A DNA stretch of 64,000 nucleotides, from positions 496,001 through 560,000 of the forward strand of contig CAWHMK010000001.1 in NCBI GenBank assembly GCA_963830545.1, given 5' to 3'. The DNA is from DATGJX01 sp963830545. GTDB lineage: Bacteria > Vulcanimicrobiota > Vulcanimicrobiia > Vulcanimicrobiales > Vulcanimicrobiaceae. Position 1 is the stretch's first letter; every line of letters starts with the position of its first letter. The position numbers and the translations under genes were made by a program. Below are positions 9,940-18,244 of the stretch, one piece after another. Below the pieces are notes generated by a model. The model was given only the letters and a program-made list of their open reading frames with translations, was not told the origin of the DNA and did no database searches.

Positions 9940-10731
9940 CTAGCCGCGATGCATCTCGTGCTCCAGCGTCGCGAGTTCTGCCCCGCCGGCCATTTGCCGG
10001 ATGAGGTTGTCGATCGAAAGCCCGGAACGGGCTGCGTCGAGTTCGACGCGTCCTAAGTTGAGGACGATGAAATGGTCGCCCACTAAATATGCGTGATGCG
10101 GATTGTGGCTGATGAGGATCACGCCCAGCCCCGCGTCACGTGCCGCCGCGATGTACTTGAGCACGATCCCCGATTGTTTGACGCCGAGCGCAGCCGTCGG
10201 CTCGTCTAAAATCAGCACTCGCGCACCGAAATACACGGCGCGTGCGATCGCAACGACCTGCATCTCTCCTCCGGAGAGTTTGCCGACCGGCGCATCGATA
10301 TCCGGCAGCTCGATGCCCATTTTCTCGAGCTCCTCATCGGCGACGCGGCGCATCTTGGCGATGTCGAGCCGGCGGAAGGCTCCGGCCCCGGTGAGCAGCT
10401 CTGAACCGAGAAAGAAGTTTCGCCACACCGGCATCAACGCAACCAGCGCAAGATCCTGATAAACGGTTGCGATGCCCGCGTGCAGCGCTTCTCGCGGGGA
10501 TGCAAAGCGCACCTCGCGGCCGTCTACCATCAACAAGCCGGAGTCGTGCGGGTGCAGCCCAGAGATGATTTTGATAAGCGTCGACTTTCCCGCGCCGTTG
10601 TCGCCGAGAATGCACGTCACTTCGCCCGCGCGCACCGAAAGATTAATCGCGTGAAGCGCCCGGATGTTGCCGTAGTATTTGCATACATCGCGAAGTTCAA
10701 CGATTGGTCCGCCGCCATCGAGCGCCTTCAT
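9940..10731 (-). CDS. Sugar/cyclitol ABC transporter ATP-binding protein (single domain)
   Basis: 263 residues. Walker A is GDNGAGKST (43-51), the signature LSGGE (152-156) and Walker B VLILDEPTA (172-180). It belongs to the CUT2 group that powers ribose, fructose and inositol uptake, but has only one ATPase domain where RbsA has two, as in FrcA-type proteins. Its ATG overlaps the permease stop (ATGA). It is the last gene of the operon that starts with the IclR regulator. Confidence 0.93.
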   Translation of the reverse strand: MKALDGGGPIVELRDVCKYYGNIRALHAINLSVRAGEVTCILGDNGAGKSTLIKIISGLHPHDSGLLMVDGREVRFASPREALHAGIATVYQDLALVALMPVWRNFFLGSELLTGAGAFRRLDIAKMRRVADEELEKMGIELPDIDAPVGKLSGGEMQVVAIARAVYFGARVLILDEPTAALGVKQSGIVLKYIAAARDAGLGVILISHNPHHAYLVGDHFIVLNLGRVELDAARSGLSIDNLIRQMAGGAELATLEHEMHRG

Positions 10732-11751
10732 GTACGCTCGACCTGATAGCGAACGAACATGTTCACGAGGGTAGCAAGCAGCAGCATCGCGCCGAGAAAG
10801 AATTTGAACCAGTCGGGATTCCAGCCGGCATAGACAACACCTTGGCTCACGACGCCGAAGATCAGCGCGCCGATAGCCGCGCCGACTATCGAACCGTAAC
10901 CCCCGGTGAGCAGGCAGCCTCCGACGACGGCTGCGACGATGTATTCAAGCTCCAACCCGACGCCGCCACCCGATTGAACCGTGTCGAACGCAAAGAGCTG
11001 GTGCATGCCGGCGATCCAAGCGCATAAGCCCACGCCCATGAACAGGACGACCTTCGTACGCTTCACCGGTACGCCGGCGGCACGCGCGCTCGAAGCATTT
11101 CCGCCCACGGCAAATATCCAGTTTCCGGCGCGCGTGCGTAAAAGCAGCCACGTACCCGAGGCCGCGAGTGCAAGCCACCAAAGAATGCTGACGTTCACAT
11201 CGGCGCCGGAGACGTTCATCGTGGAGGCAAAGATCGCTTTGGCGGAATCGAAGCCCGCCATATTCGAGATATCGTTCGTGGCGACGTTGCCCGTAATGAG
11301 CCGCGTGATTGCGAGATTGATGCCTTGCAGCATCAGAAACGTGCCGAGCGTAACCAAAAAACTCGGCAGTCCCGTACGCACCAGCATCCAGCCGTTGAAC
11401 GCTCCAATACTGAGCGAGATGACGAGAGCGACAGCTGACGCCCACCCACACGTTCGTACTGAATTGATAGGCGAACATCGAAGCGCAAAGCGCCGAGCTG
11501 ATTACCGCAACGCCGGCGGAGAGATCGAATTCGCCTCCGATCATGAGCAGCGCCACACCTACCGCCATAATTCCCAGCGTAGAACTCTGATACAGCACGG
11601 TGCTTATGGAACCGACGTGGCGAATCGTCGGCGCCATGACCCAGAAAAACGCAATGACGACGACGGCGCCGATCAACGAGCCGATCTCGGGTCGGCTCAA
11701 CAAGGTGGCCACGGCGGACCGGTTTCCGACGCGGCCGCCGGTAGGGTTCAC
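10728..11751 (-). CDS. Sugar/cyclitol ABC transporter permease (CUT2 type), one frameshift
   Basis: About 340 residues when joined. It starts at GTG 11751, overlapping the stop of the binding-protein gene (GTGA). The N-terminal part includes the CUT2 helix region MIGGEFDLSAGVAVISSAL. The frame changes near 11440, and the rest continues with SFLVTLGTFLMLQGINLAI and LTGGYGSIVGAAIGALIFG, both typical of RbsC-type permeases. It acts with the neighbouring ATPase and lipoprotein. Confidence 0.9.
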
Positions 11752-12704
11752 CGCGTGCCCTTCGCCGCGTACCGCGCGATAGCGCCTACGTTCTTCGAAT
11801 CGATGAATGCGGGCCCGGTTAGTATCGGGCGCCCTCCACCAAGTATGTCGCCGTTCGTAATCAGCAGCCAGAGCGAATCGATCGCTTCATATCCCTGCAA
11901 GTACGGCTGTTGATCGATTGCCCACTGCACGCTGCCGTCTTGGATGGCGCGCACGAGCTGTTTGTTTGTATCGAACGTGACGATATGCGCTTTGCCGCCC
12001 GCGGTCTTGACCGCTTGCGCGGCGGTGAGGGCAATGGGCGCGCCGAGGGTAACGACATAGTCGATGCTCGGATCTTCTTGCAACTTCGCCGTTATCGTCG
12101 AGAGAACCGACGGCATGTCGGCACCGTTAACGTAGATTTTCTCGGTCCGAACGCCGTGAAGACCCTCTTGCAGACCTTGGCAGCGAGCTTCGAGCTGTAC
12201 TTGCCCCTGAAATTGAACGACGCAGAGCACGTGCTTGGCGCCCTCGGCACCGAGCCGCTGACCGGCCGCGCGCCCTGCCAACTCCTCATCCTGTCCGATG
12301 TACATCGAAATCCCTAAACGTTTCCACGCATCGAAGCCGGCATTGAAGGCTATCACCGGAATGCCGGCGAGCTGCGCGCGTTTGACCGCAGCACCAAGCG
12401 CGTCGGGGGTAGGCAGCGTCACGGCAACGCCGTCGACGCGCTGGTCGATCGCGTTTTGTATCAGCACGGCCTGGCCGCTCGCACTGGGATCGTTGGAGTA
12501 GATGAGATCGACGTTGTCGTTTGCCGCTGCTGCCTCGGCACCGTGTCGCACGATGTCCCAAAACGTATCGCCCGGTGCTTGGTGCGTGATCATCGCGATC
12601 CGCAAGCGCGGTATATTCGCGACGGCCGCCGAACGCAAATGCGCTCCGCCGGTTGCGCTGCACGCGCACAGGACGAACAACGCAACGACAACCACATGTC
12701 TCAT
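11748..12704 (-). CDS. Sugar/cyclitol ABC transporter substrate-binding lipoprotein (periplasmic binding protein 1 family)
   Basis: 318 residues. I chose the ATG at 12704, preceded by GTAGGAG, because a lipoprotein signal follows (VVVALFVLCAC). The mature part is a RbsB-like type I fold (LRIAMITHQAPGDTFWDIVR, then AIDQRVDGVAVTLPTPDALG and VTFDTNKQLVRAIQDGSVQW). Its ATG overlaps the stop of the leuB-like gene. Position in an inositol operon suggests a cyclitol or its derivative as ligand; the sequence alone does not show which. Confidence 0.92.
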   Translation of the reverse strand: MRHVVVVALFVLCACSATGGAHLRSAAVANIPRLRIAMITHQAPGDTFWDIVRHGAEAAAANDNVDLIYSNDPSASGQAVLIQNAIDQRVDGVAVTLPTPDALGAAVKRAQLAGIPVIAFNAGFDAWKRLGISMYIGQDEELAGRAAGQRLGAEGAKHVLCVVQFQGQVQLEARCQGLQEGLHGVRTEKIYVNGADMPSVLSTITAKLQEDPSIDYVVTLGAPIALTAAQAVKTAGGKAHIVTFDTNKQLVRAIQDGSVQWAIDQQPYLQGYEAIDSLWLLITNGDILGGGRPILTGPAFIDSKNVGAIARYAAKGTR

Positions 12705-13777
12705 GCCGGTACTCCTACACGTTCCAGCACCGCATCGCCGAACTCGCGCGTGCTCACCCACGAATTTCGCGATCCGGCGAGATCGCGCGTGCGTACGCCG
12801 CTTGCAAAGGCGCGTTCGACTGCCGCTTCTATGCGCGCCGCGGACGCCTCGTCATCCAAACTGTAACGCAACAGCAGAGCCGCCGAAAGCATAGCACCGG
12901 CGGGGTTTGCAATGCCCCTTCCGGCGATGTCGGGCGCGGTTCCTCCGATAGGCTCGTACATCCCAAACGTGCGGCCGCGCGGCGCCGCGCTCAAACTCGC
13001 ACTGGGCAAATTTCCGATAGAACCGCTGAGAATGGCCGCCTCGTCCGATAGGATGTCACCGAACATATTCTCCGTGACGATAACGTCGAAGTCGCGCGGA
13101 CGCCGGACCAACTGCATCGAGGCGTTATCGACCAGCAGATGCGTCACTTCGACATCCGGGAAGTCGCGCGCCACCTCGTTCACGATCTCGCGCCACAGGC
13201 GAGAGGTGGCCAGAATATTGTGCTTATCGACCGACGTTACGCGTTTGCGCCGGTGCGCCGCGAGTTCGAAGGCGACGCGCGCGATACGCTCGATCTCGCG
13301 TTCGCCGTACGACATGGTGTCGACGGCCCAGCGCGTGCCGTCGGCGTCGACGCCGCGATCCTTCGGCTTACCGAAATAGATGCCGCCGGTCAATTCACGA
13401 ACGACGATCAAATCAAGGCCCTCGATGAGTTCGCGGCGGACGCTCGAGGCTTCTTCCAGTCCCGCGTAGACGCGAACCGGACGAAGGTTGGCAAACAATC
13501 CGTACTTGTAGCGCAGCGCGAAGAGCGCCGCTTCGGGGCGCTCCACAAACGAGTCATCGAACTGAGCGTCGCCGACGGATCCGAACAGAATTGCATCGCT
13601 GCGCTTGCATAGCTCGTCCGTTGCAGAGGGCAACGCGGGCTGGCCGATGCGCAGCGCGGCGGCACCCACCGGCGCTTCAATACATTCGACGTCGGGGCGC
13701 ACGTGCTGAAGAACGCGGACTGCTTGGGTGATGACTTCCGGGCCGATCCCGTCGCCCGGTAAAACGGCAACCGTCAT
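12701..13777 (-). CDS. leuB: 3-isopropylmalate dehydrogenase family protein (LeuB-like)
   Basis: 358 residues, intact. It is an NAD-dependent beta-decarboxylating dehydrogenase: PGDGIGPEV at the N-terminus, LFANLRPVRV, the catalytic region VDKHNILATSRLWRE, and GGTAPDIAGRGIANPAG for NAD binding. The substrate helix reads ERPEAALFALR; its Glu and Leu match the isopropylmalate pattern better than that of D-malate or tartrate enzymes. It is embedded in the inositol operon with four-base overlaps on both sides, far from other leucine genes. It may be a true LeuB or a relative that decarboxylates a malate-like intermediate. Confidence 0.88.
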   Translation of the reverse strand: MTVAVLPGDGIGPEVITQAVRVLQHVRPDVECIEAPVGAAALRIGQPALPSATDELCKRSDAILFGSVGDAQFDDSFVERPEAALFALRYKYGLFANLRPVRVYAGLEEASSVRRELIEGLDLIVVRELTGGIYFGKPKDRGVDADGTRWAVDTMSYGEREIERIARVAFELAAHRRKRVTSVDKHNILATSRLWREIVNEVARDFPDVEVTHLLVDNASMQLVRRPRDFDVIVTENMFGDILSDEAAILSGSIGNLPSASLSAAPRGRTFGMYEPIGGTAPDIAGRGIANPAGAMLSAALLLRYSLDDEASAARIEAAVERAFASGVRTRDLAGSRNSWVSTREFGDAVLERVGVPA

Positions 13778-14712
13778 ACCGGCGCCAGCATCCGGCGTAC
13801 GCGCTGCGCGACGTGCTGTGCGCTCAAGCCGTATTTTTGCAGCAGCGCTTCGTTCGGTCCACTTTCGCCGTCGACATCCTGCAGACCCAGCCGCTCGACG
13901 CGCGTAGGATTCCGTTCCGCAAGTATTTCGGCCACCGCACCGCCGAGACCGCCCATGACGGAGTGCTCTTCGCACGTGAGCAGGCACGGCACCGATCTTG
14001 CGAACTCGGCGATCGCGTCAGCGTCGAGCGGTTTTATGGTCGGAACGTGCAGCACCGCCGTATCGACGCCCTCGCGCGCCAAGAGCTCCGCCGCTTCGAG
14101 CGCGCGAACGCTTTGCGCACCCGTCGCGATGACTCCGGCATCGCTCCCGCTCCGGAGCAGACGCGCGCGGCCTATTTCGAAACGTTCGTTGCCGGGCGTG
14201 ACCGAACGGACGGGGTCGCGGACCAGCCGCATGTACACGGGCCCATCCCATGCGGTCGAAGCATGGATCGCCGCGCGCGCTTCTTCAGCGTCGCAGGGCG
14301 CGATCACCGTCATATGCGGCAAACTCCGCATTATCGCGAGATCGTTTACCACCTGGTGCGTCTTGCCGGTGTAGCCCGTGAGGATGCCGCTGTAGTGCGC
14401 CGCGAGTTTTACGTTGAGCGAAGGCTGTGCCACGACGACGCGCACTTGGTCGAGATCGCGCGTGGCGAGAAATGCGGCAAACGAACTGACCCAAGGAATC
14501 AACCCTGCGCACGCCATGCCGGCGGCGACGCCGACGAGATTCTGCTCCGCGATGCCCAGCATATAAAACGAATCGGGCACGGATGCGGCGACTTTGTCCG
14601 CCTTCGTCGAATTGGCAAGATCGCCGTCGAGCACAACGACGCGCGGATCATTTCGGCAGATCTCCACCAGCGTTTCTCCGAAGACGTCGCGCTGCGCGAG
14701 AGGCGCGATCAT
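13774..14712 (-). CDS. Transketolase, C-terminal half (split enzyme)
   Basis: 312 residues from ATG 14712, which overlaps the stop of the N-terminal half. It holds the pyrimidine-binding domain (VVVLDGDLANSTKA, with the ThDP-activating Glu in FYMLGIAEQNLVGVAAGMA) and the C-terminal domain (DAGVIATGAQSVRALEAAEL). It should form a two-chain transketolase with the neighbouring gene, transferring a two-carbon ketol unit. Split transketolases are common in archaea and in some sugar operons. Here it replaces the expected kinase and aldolase of the inositol route. Confidence 0.93.
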   Translation of the reverse strand: MIAPLAQRDVFGETLVEICRNDPRVVVLDGDLANSTKADKVAASVPDSFYMLGIAEQNLVGVAAGMACAGLIPWVSSFAAFLATRDLDQVRVVVAQPSLNVKLAAHYSGILTGYTGKTHQVVNDLAIMRSLPHMTVIAPCDAEEARAAIHASTAWDGPVYMRLVRDPVRSVTPGNERFEIGRARLLRSGSDAGVIATGAQSVRALEAAELLAREGVDTAVLHVPTIKPLDADAIAEFARSVPCLLTCEEHSVMGGLGGAVAEILAERNPTRVERLGLQDVDGESGPNEALLQKYGLSAQHVAQRVRRMLAPV

Positions 14713-15542
14713 GCCAGCTCCGCCAGTGCGCGTTCGACGTCCTCTGCGCCGAGCGGCCGCGAGTGCCAGGTGAAATCGTTTTCCATGAACGAGACGCCCT
14801 TGCCCTTGATCGTCGATGCGATGACGATCGACGGTTGAGCGCGGTGCGCGCGCGCCGCTTTGCACGAATCGAGAAATGCGGGAATGTCGTGACCATCGCA
14901 CTCAATGACGTTCCAGCCGAATGCCTGCCACTTCGCGCACGGGTTGGGAGCGGGATCGAGACGCGCTGTCGAGGCATAGCCGTTAGGCGTCGCCCAGCCG
15001 TATTGCTGCAAACGATTCCAATCCAGAATCGCGGTCAGGTTGTCGAGATTGTAGCGCGCGGCGGTGAACGCGGCTTCCCATATCTGTCCCTCCTGCGTCT
15101 CACCGTCACCGAGCATCACCCAGGTGTGAAAACCTTCGCGCAAACGGCGCGCGCCGAGCGCCATGCCGATTCCCGGTGATAGCCCTTGCCCGAGGGACCC
15201 CGTCGACATGTCGAGGCCCGGCAGTTTCGTCATGTCGGGATGCCCCTGCAGGCGGGAATCGAGCGCATCAAACGTTTGAAGTTCTTCGATTGGAAAATAG
15301 CCGCGCAGCGCGAGCACTGCATACAGGCCGATCGCGCAGTGCCCTTTCGAGAGGATGAAGCGATCGCGATCCGGCGCGCGCGGATGCAGCGGATCGACGT
15401 TCAGCACTTCGAAATAGAGTGCCGCAAGCATGTCGGCAGCGGACAGCGCGCCGCCGATGTGCCCCGCGCCCGCGTGATGCACTGCCTTCAATACCGTGCT
15501 TCGGATGCGGTTGGCAATGCGCTCGAGATCCTGCGCGTTCAC
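14709..15542 (-). CDS. Transketolase, N-terminal half (split enzyme)
   Basis: 277 residues from a GTG at 15542 that overlaps the stop of the upstream isomerase gene. It has the ThDP pyrophosphate motif GDGETQEGQIWEAA (GDG at 145-147) closed by an Asn near 176, and the substrate-channel His residues in GHIGGALSA (His28), SKGHCAIG (His68) and GHPDM (His101). An open frame continues upstream but only mirrors the isomerase gene. It pairs with the C-terminal half encoded next. Confidence 0.93.
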   Translation of the reverse strand: MNAQDLERIANRIRSTVLKAVHHAGAGHIGGALSAADMLAALYFEVLNVDPLHPRAPDRDRFILSKGHCAIGLYAVLALRGYFPIEELQTFDALDSRLQGHPDMTKLPGLDMSTGSLGQGLSPGIGMALGARRLREGFHTWVMLGDGETQEGQIWEAAFTAARYNLDNLTAILDWNRLQQYGWATPNGYASTARLDPAPNPCAKWQAFGWNVIECDGHDIPAFLDSCKAARAHRAQPSIVIASTIKGKGVSFMENDFTWHSRPLGAEDVERALAELA

Positions 15543-16408
15543 AATGCGAAATGCTCGCGAAGATACGCGCGATTCGCCTTCGCCGACGCGAGCGGTTCTC
15601 GGGGCGCGTCTTGCTCGACGATGATCCACCCTGAGTACGCTGCCTCGCGGAGCGCGTCCACGATGCGACCGATTGGCACCATACCCGTGCCGAGTTCGAC
15701 GAACATCCCCCTTCGAACGGCCTCGACGAAGTCGACGCCCTCGCTGCGCACGCTTTCGAGTTTCGATGCGTCGACGTCTTTCAGATGCACGCACCCGATG
15801 CGCGTGCGGTAGTCCGCAAAAACGTCCTCCGGAACGGCGCCCGCGTAAGCCAGGTGACCGGTGTCGGGGCAGAGGCGAAGCAACCCCGCATCCGTCAGTT
15901 CGCACAACCGATCGATCTCTTCACGCGTTTCGACGTACGTGCCGACGTGCGGGTGAAACGCAGCCTGCATGCCGCGTCGCTGCAATGCGGCTGCGATACG
16001 CTGTAGACCGTCCGCCATCGCGCGCCACGACGCGGTATCGAGCCCGTCGTCGCGGCCGACGCGCCCCGCGACGCGCAGGCGCTGGGGAGAAGGCTCGTCC
16101 GAAAGGACCAGCAGATCCGAGCCCAGGTTTTGTAGACGATCCGCAACGCGCAGCGCGCCCTCGAGCGCTTCGTCGTGCCGTGCGGCATCGCGCACGTTGA
16201 CCGCATAAAACGTCCCCGCAGAGCGTAAGCCTCGCCTGTCCAGCTGTGCGGAGATTTCATGCCAATCGTTCGGAAAGTTGTAGCTGATCTCGGTGCCTTC
16301 GTATCCGGCTTGCGCCATCTCGTCGAGCATCCGTTCGAAGGGCGGCGTTTTTACCCACGTGTAGAACGGATCGAAGCCCCAGTTGACTGAGGCGGTGCCG
16401 ACGCGCAT
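15539..16408 (-). CDS. iolE: 2-keto-myo-inositol dehydratase (IolE-like sugar phosphate isomerase/epimerase family)
   Basis: 289 residues from ATG 16408. It is a xylose-isomerase-like TIM barrel: ASVNWGFDPF at the start, YEGTEISYNFPND, then metal-ligand regions AFHPHVGTYVETREEI, LCPDTGHLAYAG and IGCVHLKDVD. IolE removes water from scyllo-inosose to give the trihydroxycyclohexane-dione. Five bases separate it from iolB. Members of this fold vary in substrate, so the IolE name leans on the operon context. Confidence 0.87.
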   Translation of the reverse strand: MRVGTASVNWGFDPFYTWVKTPPFERMLDEMAQAGYEGTEISYNFPNDWHEISAQLDRRGLRSAGTFYAVNVRDAARHDEALEGALRVADRLQNLGSDLLVLSDEPSPQRLRVAGRVGRDDGLDTASWRAMADGLQRIAAALQRRGMQAAFHPHVGTYVETREEIDRLCELTDAGLLRLCPDTGHLAYAGAVPEDVFADYRTRIGCVHLKDVDASKLESVRSEGVDFVEAVRRGMFVELGTGMVPIGRIVDALREAAYSGWIIVEQDAPREPLASAKANRAYLREHFAL

Positions 16409-16413
16409 GTCGC

Positions 16414-17223
16414 TTACCACGTCCAGCTCTCGCGTATCCACTCGTGCTGCCGATCGAAACTCATGTGATACACATGTCTCGGGCCCGCCAGCACGTTGAG
16501 ATAATAAATCGCGTACTCTGCCGCGGCGGCGCACACGTGATAGCCGCGCGGAACGAGCACGACGTCGCGATCGTGTGCGGTCACCGTTTCATCGAGTTCG
16601 GCGTCAGCCGTGTACACCCGCTGAAATGCAAAGCCAGCCGGCGGCTGCGCGCGATAGTAGTAAAGCTCCTCCAGCGCGGATTCGCGCGGCGGATCGTCCG
16701 TGTCGTGCTTGTGCGGCGGATAACTGGACCAGTGGCCCGGGGGCGTGACTACCTCCGTAACGAAGAGCGTCGATGCCGCATCGGGATCCATCAAAATGTC
16801 GTACACGCGCCGCTGCGCGTTGCCGGTACCGCGTTCGTGCGCATCGCGTCGTTGCAGTGCGAGAAGGCGCGGCGGATACATTGCGCGGGCAGGCGCGGCG
16901 CACACCGCGATCTCGCAGTCTCCCCGTGCCCTGATTGCGTAGGAACGTTCTTGAGGAACGTACAGCGCCTGCGGCGGCCCGTCGAACGGCGAAAGACGTC
17001 CGCCGACGTCTTCCCATGCCATCGCATCGCACGTGACGCCGGCAGTCCCTTCGATGAAAACGATGACGGTTTCGCTGCCGCCGGTACTTCCGCGATACGT
17101 ATCACCGCCCCTGATTCGCACGACTTTGAAATCGATGTAGTTCCAGCCGTTGCTGCCCGGCGCCACCGCGACCAGCTCACCGTAGTCGTACGAACGCGGT
17201 CGAACCAGCAGCGGGCTCGGCAT
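16414..17223 (-). CDS. iolB: 5-deoxy-glucuronate isomerase
   Basis: 269 residues, the usual length for IolB, a double cupin that converts 5-deoxy-glucuronate into 5-dehydro-2-deoxygluconate. The C-terminal cupin has the metal motif WSSYPPHKHD, an acidic ligand in ALEELYYYRAQP, and DRDVVLVPRGYHVCAAA. I chose ATG 17223, four bases after the iolG stop. The longer frame upstream mirrors iolG. Confidence 0.93.
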   Translation of the reverse strand: MPSPLLVRPRSYDYGELVAVAPGSNGWNYIDFKVVRIRGGDTYRGSTGGSETVIVFIEGTAGVTCDAMAWEDVGGRLSPFDGPPQALYVPQERSYAIRARGDCEIAVCAAPARAMYPPRLLALQRRDAHERGTGNAQRRVYDILMDPDAASTLFVTEVVTPPGHWSSYPPHKHDTDDPPRESALEELYYYRAQPPAGFAFQRVYTADAELDETVTAHDRDVVLVPRGYHVCAAAAEYAIYYLNVLAGPRHVYHMSFDRQHEWIRESWTW

Positions 17224-17227
17224 CGCA

Positions 17228-18244
17228 CTATGCCTCGTCCACGTCCGCCAATTTGACGGTGCGGCCGGTGTGACGCGAACGATCCGCCGCAATGGCAATT
17301 CGCAGCGCTTGCAGCGCGTCGCGCCCTTCGACCCGGGGTCGCCCGCGCGTCGCGACAACCTCGATGAAATCTTCAATCTCCGCTCGGTACGCATCCGAAA
17401 ACCGCGTCAAGAACGAATCCGTCCGCGGCTTTGAAAAGGACGCGTCGAGAATGCGCCCGTTCTGCATGCCGTCGCCGCCCATCAGCAGCATGCCGCGCGA
17501 TCCGTGAATCTCCGTGCGGACGTCGTAGCCGTACGCCGCCTCGCGAGAGACGTCTGCCACGGCGATTGCTCCGCCGGAGAATCGCAACAGAGCGACCGCC
17601 GTATCTACGTCTCCCGCCTCGCCGATCTCCCGAGCAATCACTGCGCTGCCGGCCGCGGTGACGTCCTCGACCTCCGCGGGCGCCAATAACCAGCGTGCTG
17701 CGTCGAAATCGTGGATCATCTGATCTTTGAATTGGCCGCCGCTCGTCGGGATGTACGACATCGGAGGCAGCGCGCGATCCCGGCTTACCAGCCGAACGAA
17801 TCGGATAGCACCGACTTCGCCCGCATCGATGGCGCCGCGCGCATTCAGGAAGTCACGATCGAACCGCCGCTGAAAGCCGATTTGCAATACCACTCCGGCC
17901 GTTTCGCACGCACGAATTGCGCGCGCCGTGGTATCGACGTCGAGCGAGATCGGCTTCTCGCAAAAGATTTGCTTACCCGCGGCCGCGGCATGCATAATCA
18001 GATCGGCGTGCGTGTCGCTCGGGGTCGCAATGACGACGGCGTCGACCTGCGGGTCGTTCAGAAAACCCTCAGTGCCGTCTACCCTGCCCGAACGAAGCGA
18101 CGACACGGTGCGCTCGGCTGCGTCGCGGTCCACGTCCGCAACGCCTGCGAGCTCGGCGCGCGGGCTATCGGCAACCGTTCGAGCATGCGCCGAGCCCATG
18201 CGTCCCGCTCCGAACACCGCGATCGCCGGTTTGGCGCTGCGCAC
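17228..18244 (-). CDS. iolG: Inositol 2-dehydrogenase family oxidoreductase (Gfo/Idh/MocA)
   Basis: 338 residues starting at GTG 18244, which is preceded by GAGGAGG ten bases upstream and overlaps an out-of-phase TAG (TAGTG). NAD-binding motif GAGRMG is near the N-terminus. The catalytic Lys97 lies in CEKP, and Asp174 and His178 in DQMIHDFDAA, matching the Lys97, Asp172 and His176 triad of Bacillus IolG. It oxidises inositol to scyllo-inosose. As sequenced it is in frame with the upstream iolD, giving an apparent 941-residue fusion; I think this comes from one extra A and treat it as a separate gene. Confidence 0.9.
   Translation of the reverse strand: MRSAKPAIAVFGAGRMGSAHARTVADSPRAELAGVADVDRDAAERTVSSLRSGRVDGTEGFLNDPQVDAVVIATPSDTHADLIMHAAAAGKQIFCEKPISLDVDTTARAIRACETAGVVLQIGFQRRFDRDFLNARGAIDAGEVGAIRFVRLVSRDRALPPMSYIPTSGGQFKDQMIHDFDAARWLLAPAEVEDVTAAGSAVIAREIGEAGDVDTAVALLRFSGGAIAVADVSREAAYGYDVRTEIHGSRGMLLMGGDGMQNGRILDASFSKPRTDSFLTRFSDAYRAEIEDFIEVVATRGRPRVEGRDALQALRIAIAADRSRHTGRTVKLADVDEA

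Noticed and set aside
13813..14838. Long plus-strand reading frame of 341 codons
   Set aside because: It lies fully opposite the transketolase genes, is rich in Arg and His, and shows no domain; it is a by-product of high GC.
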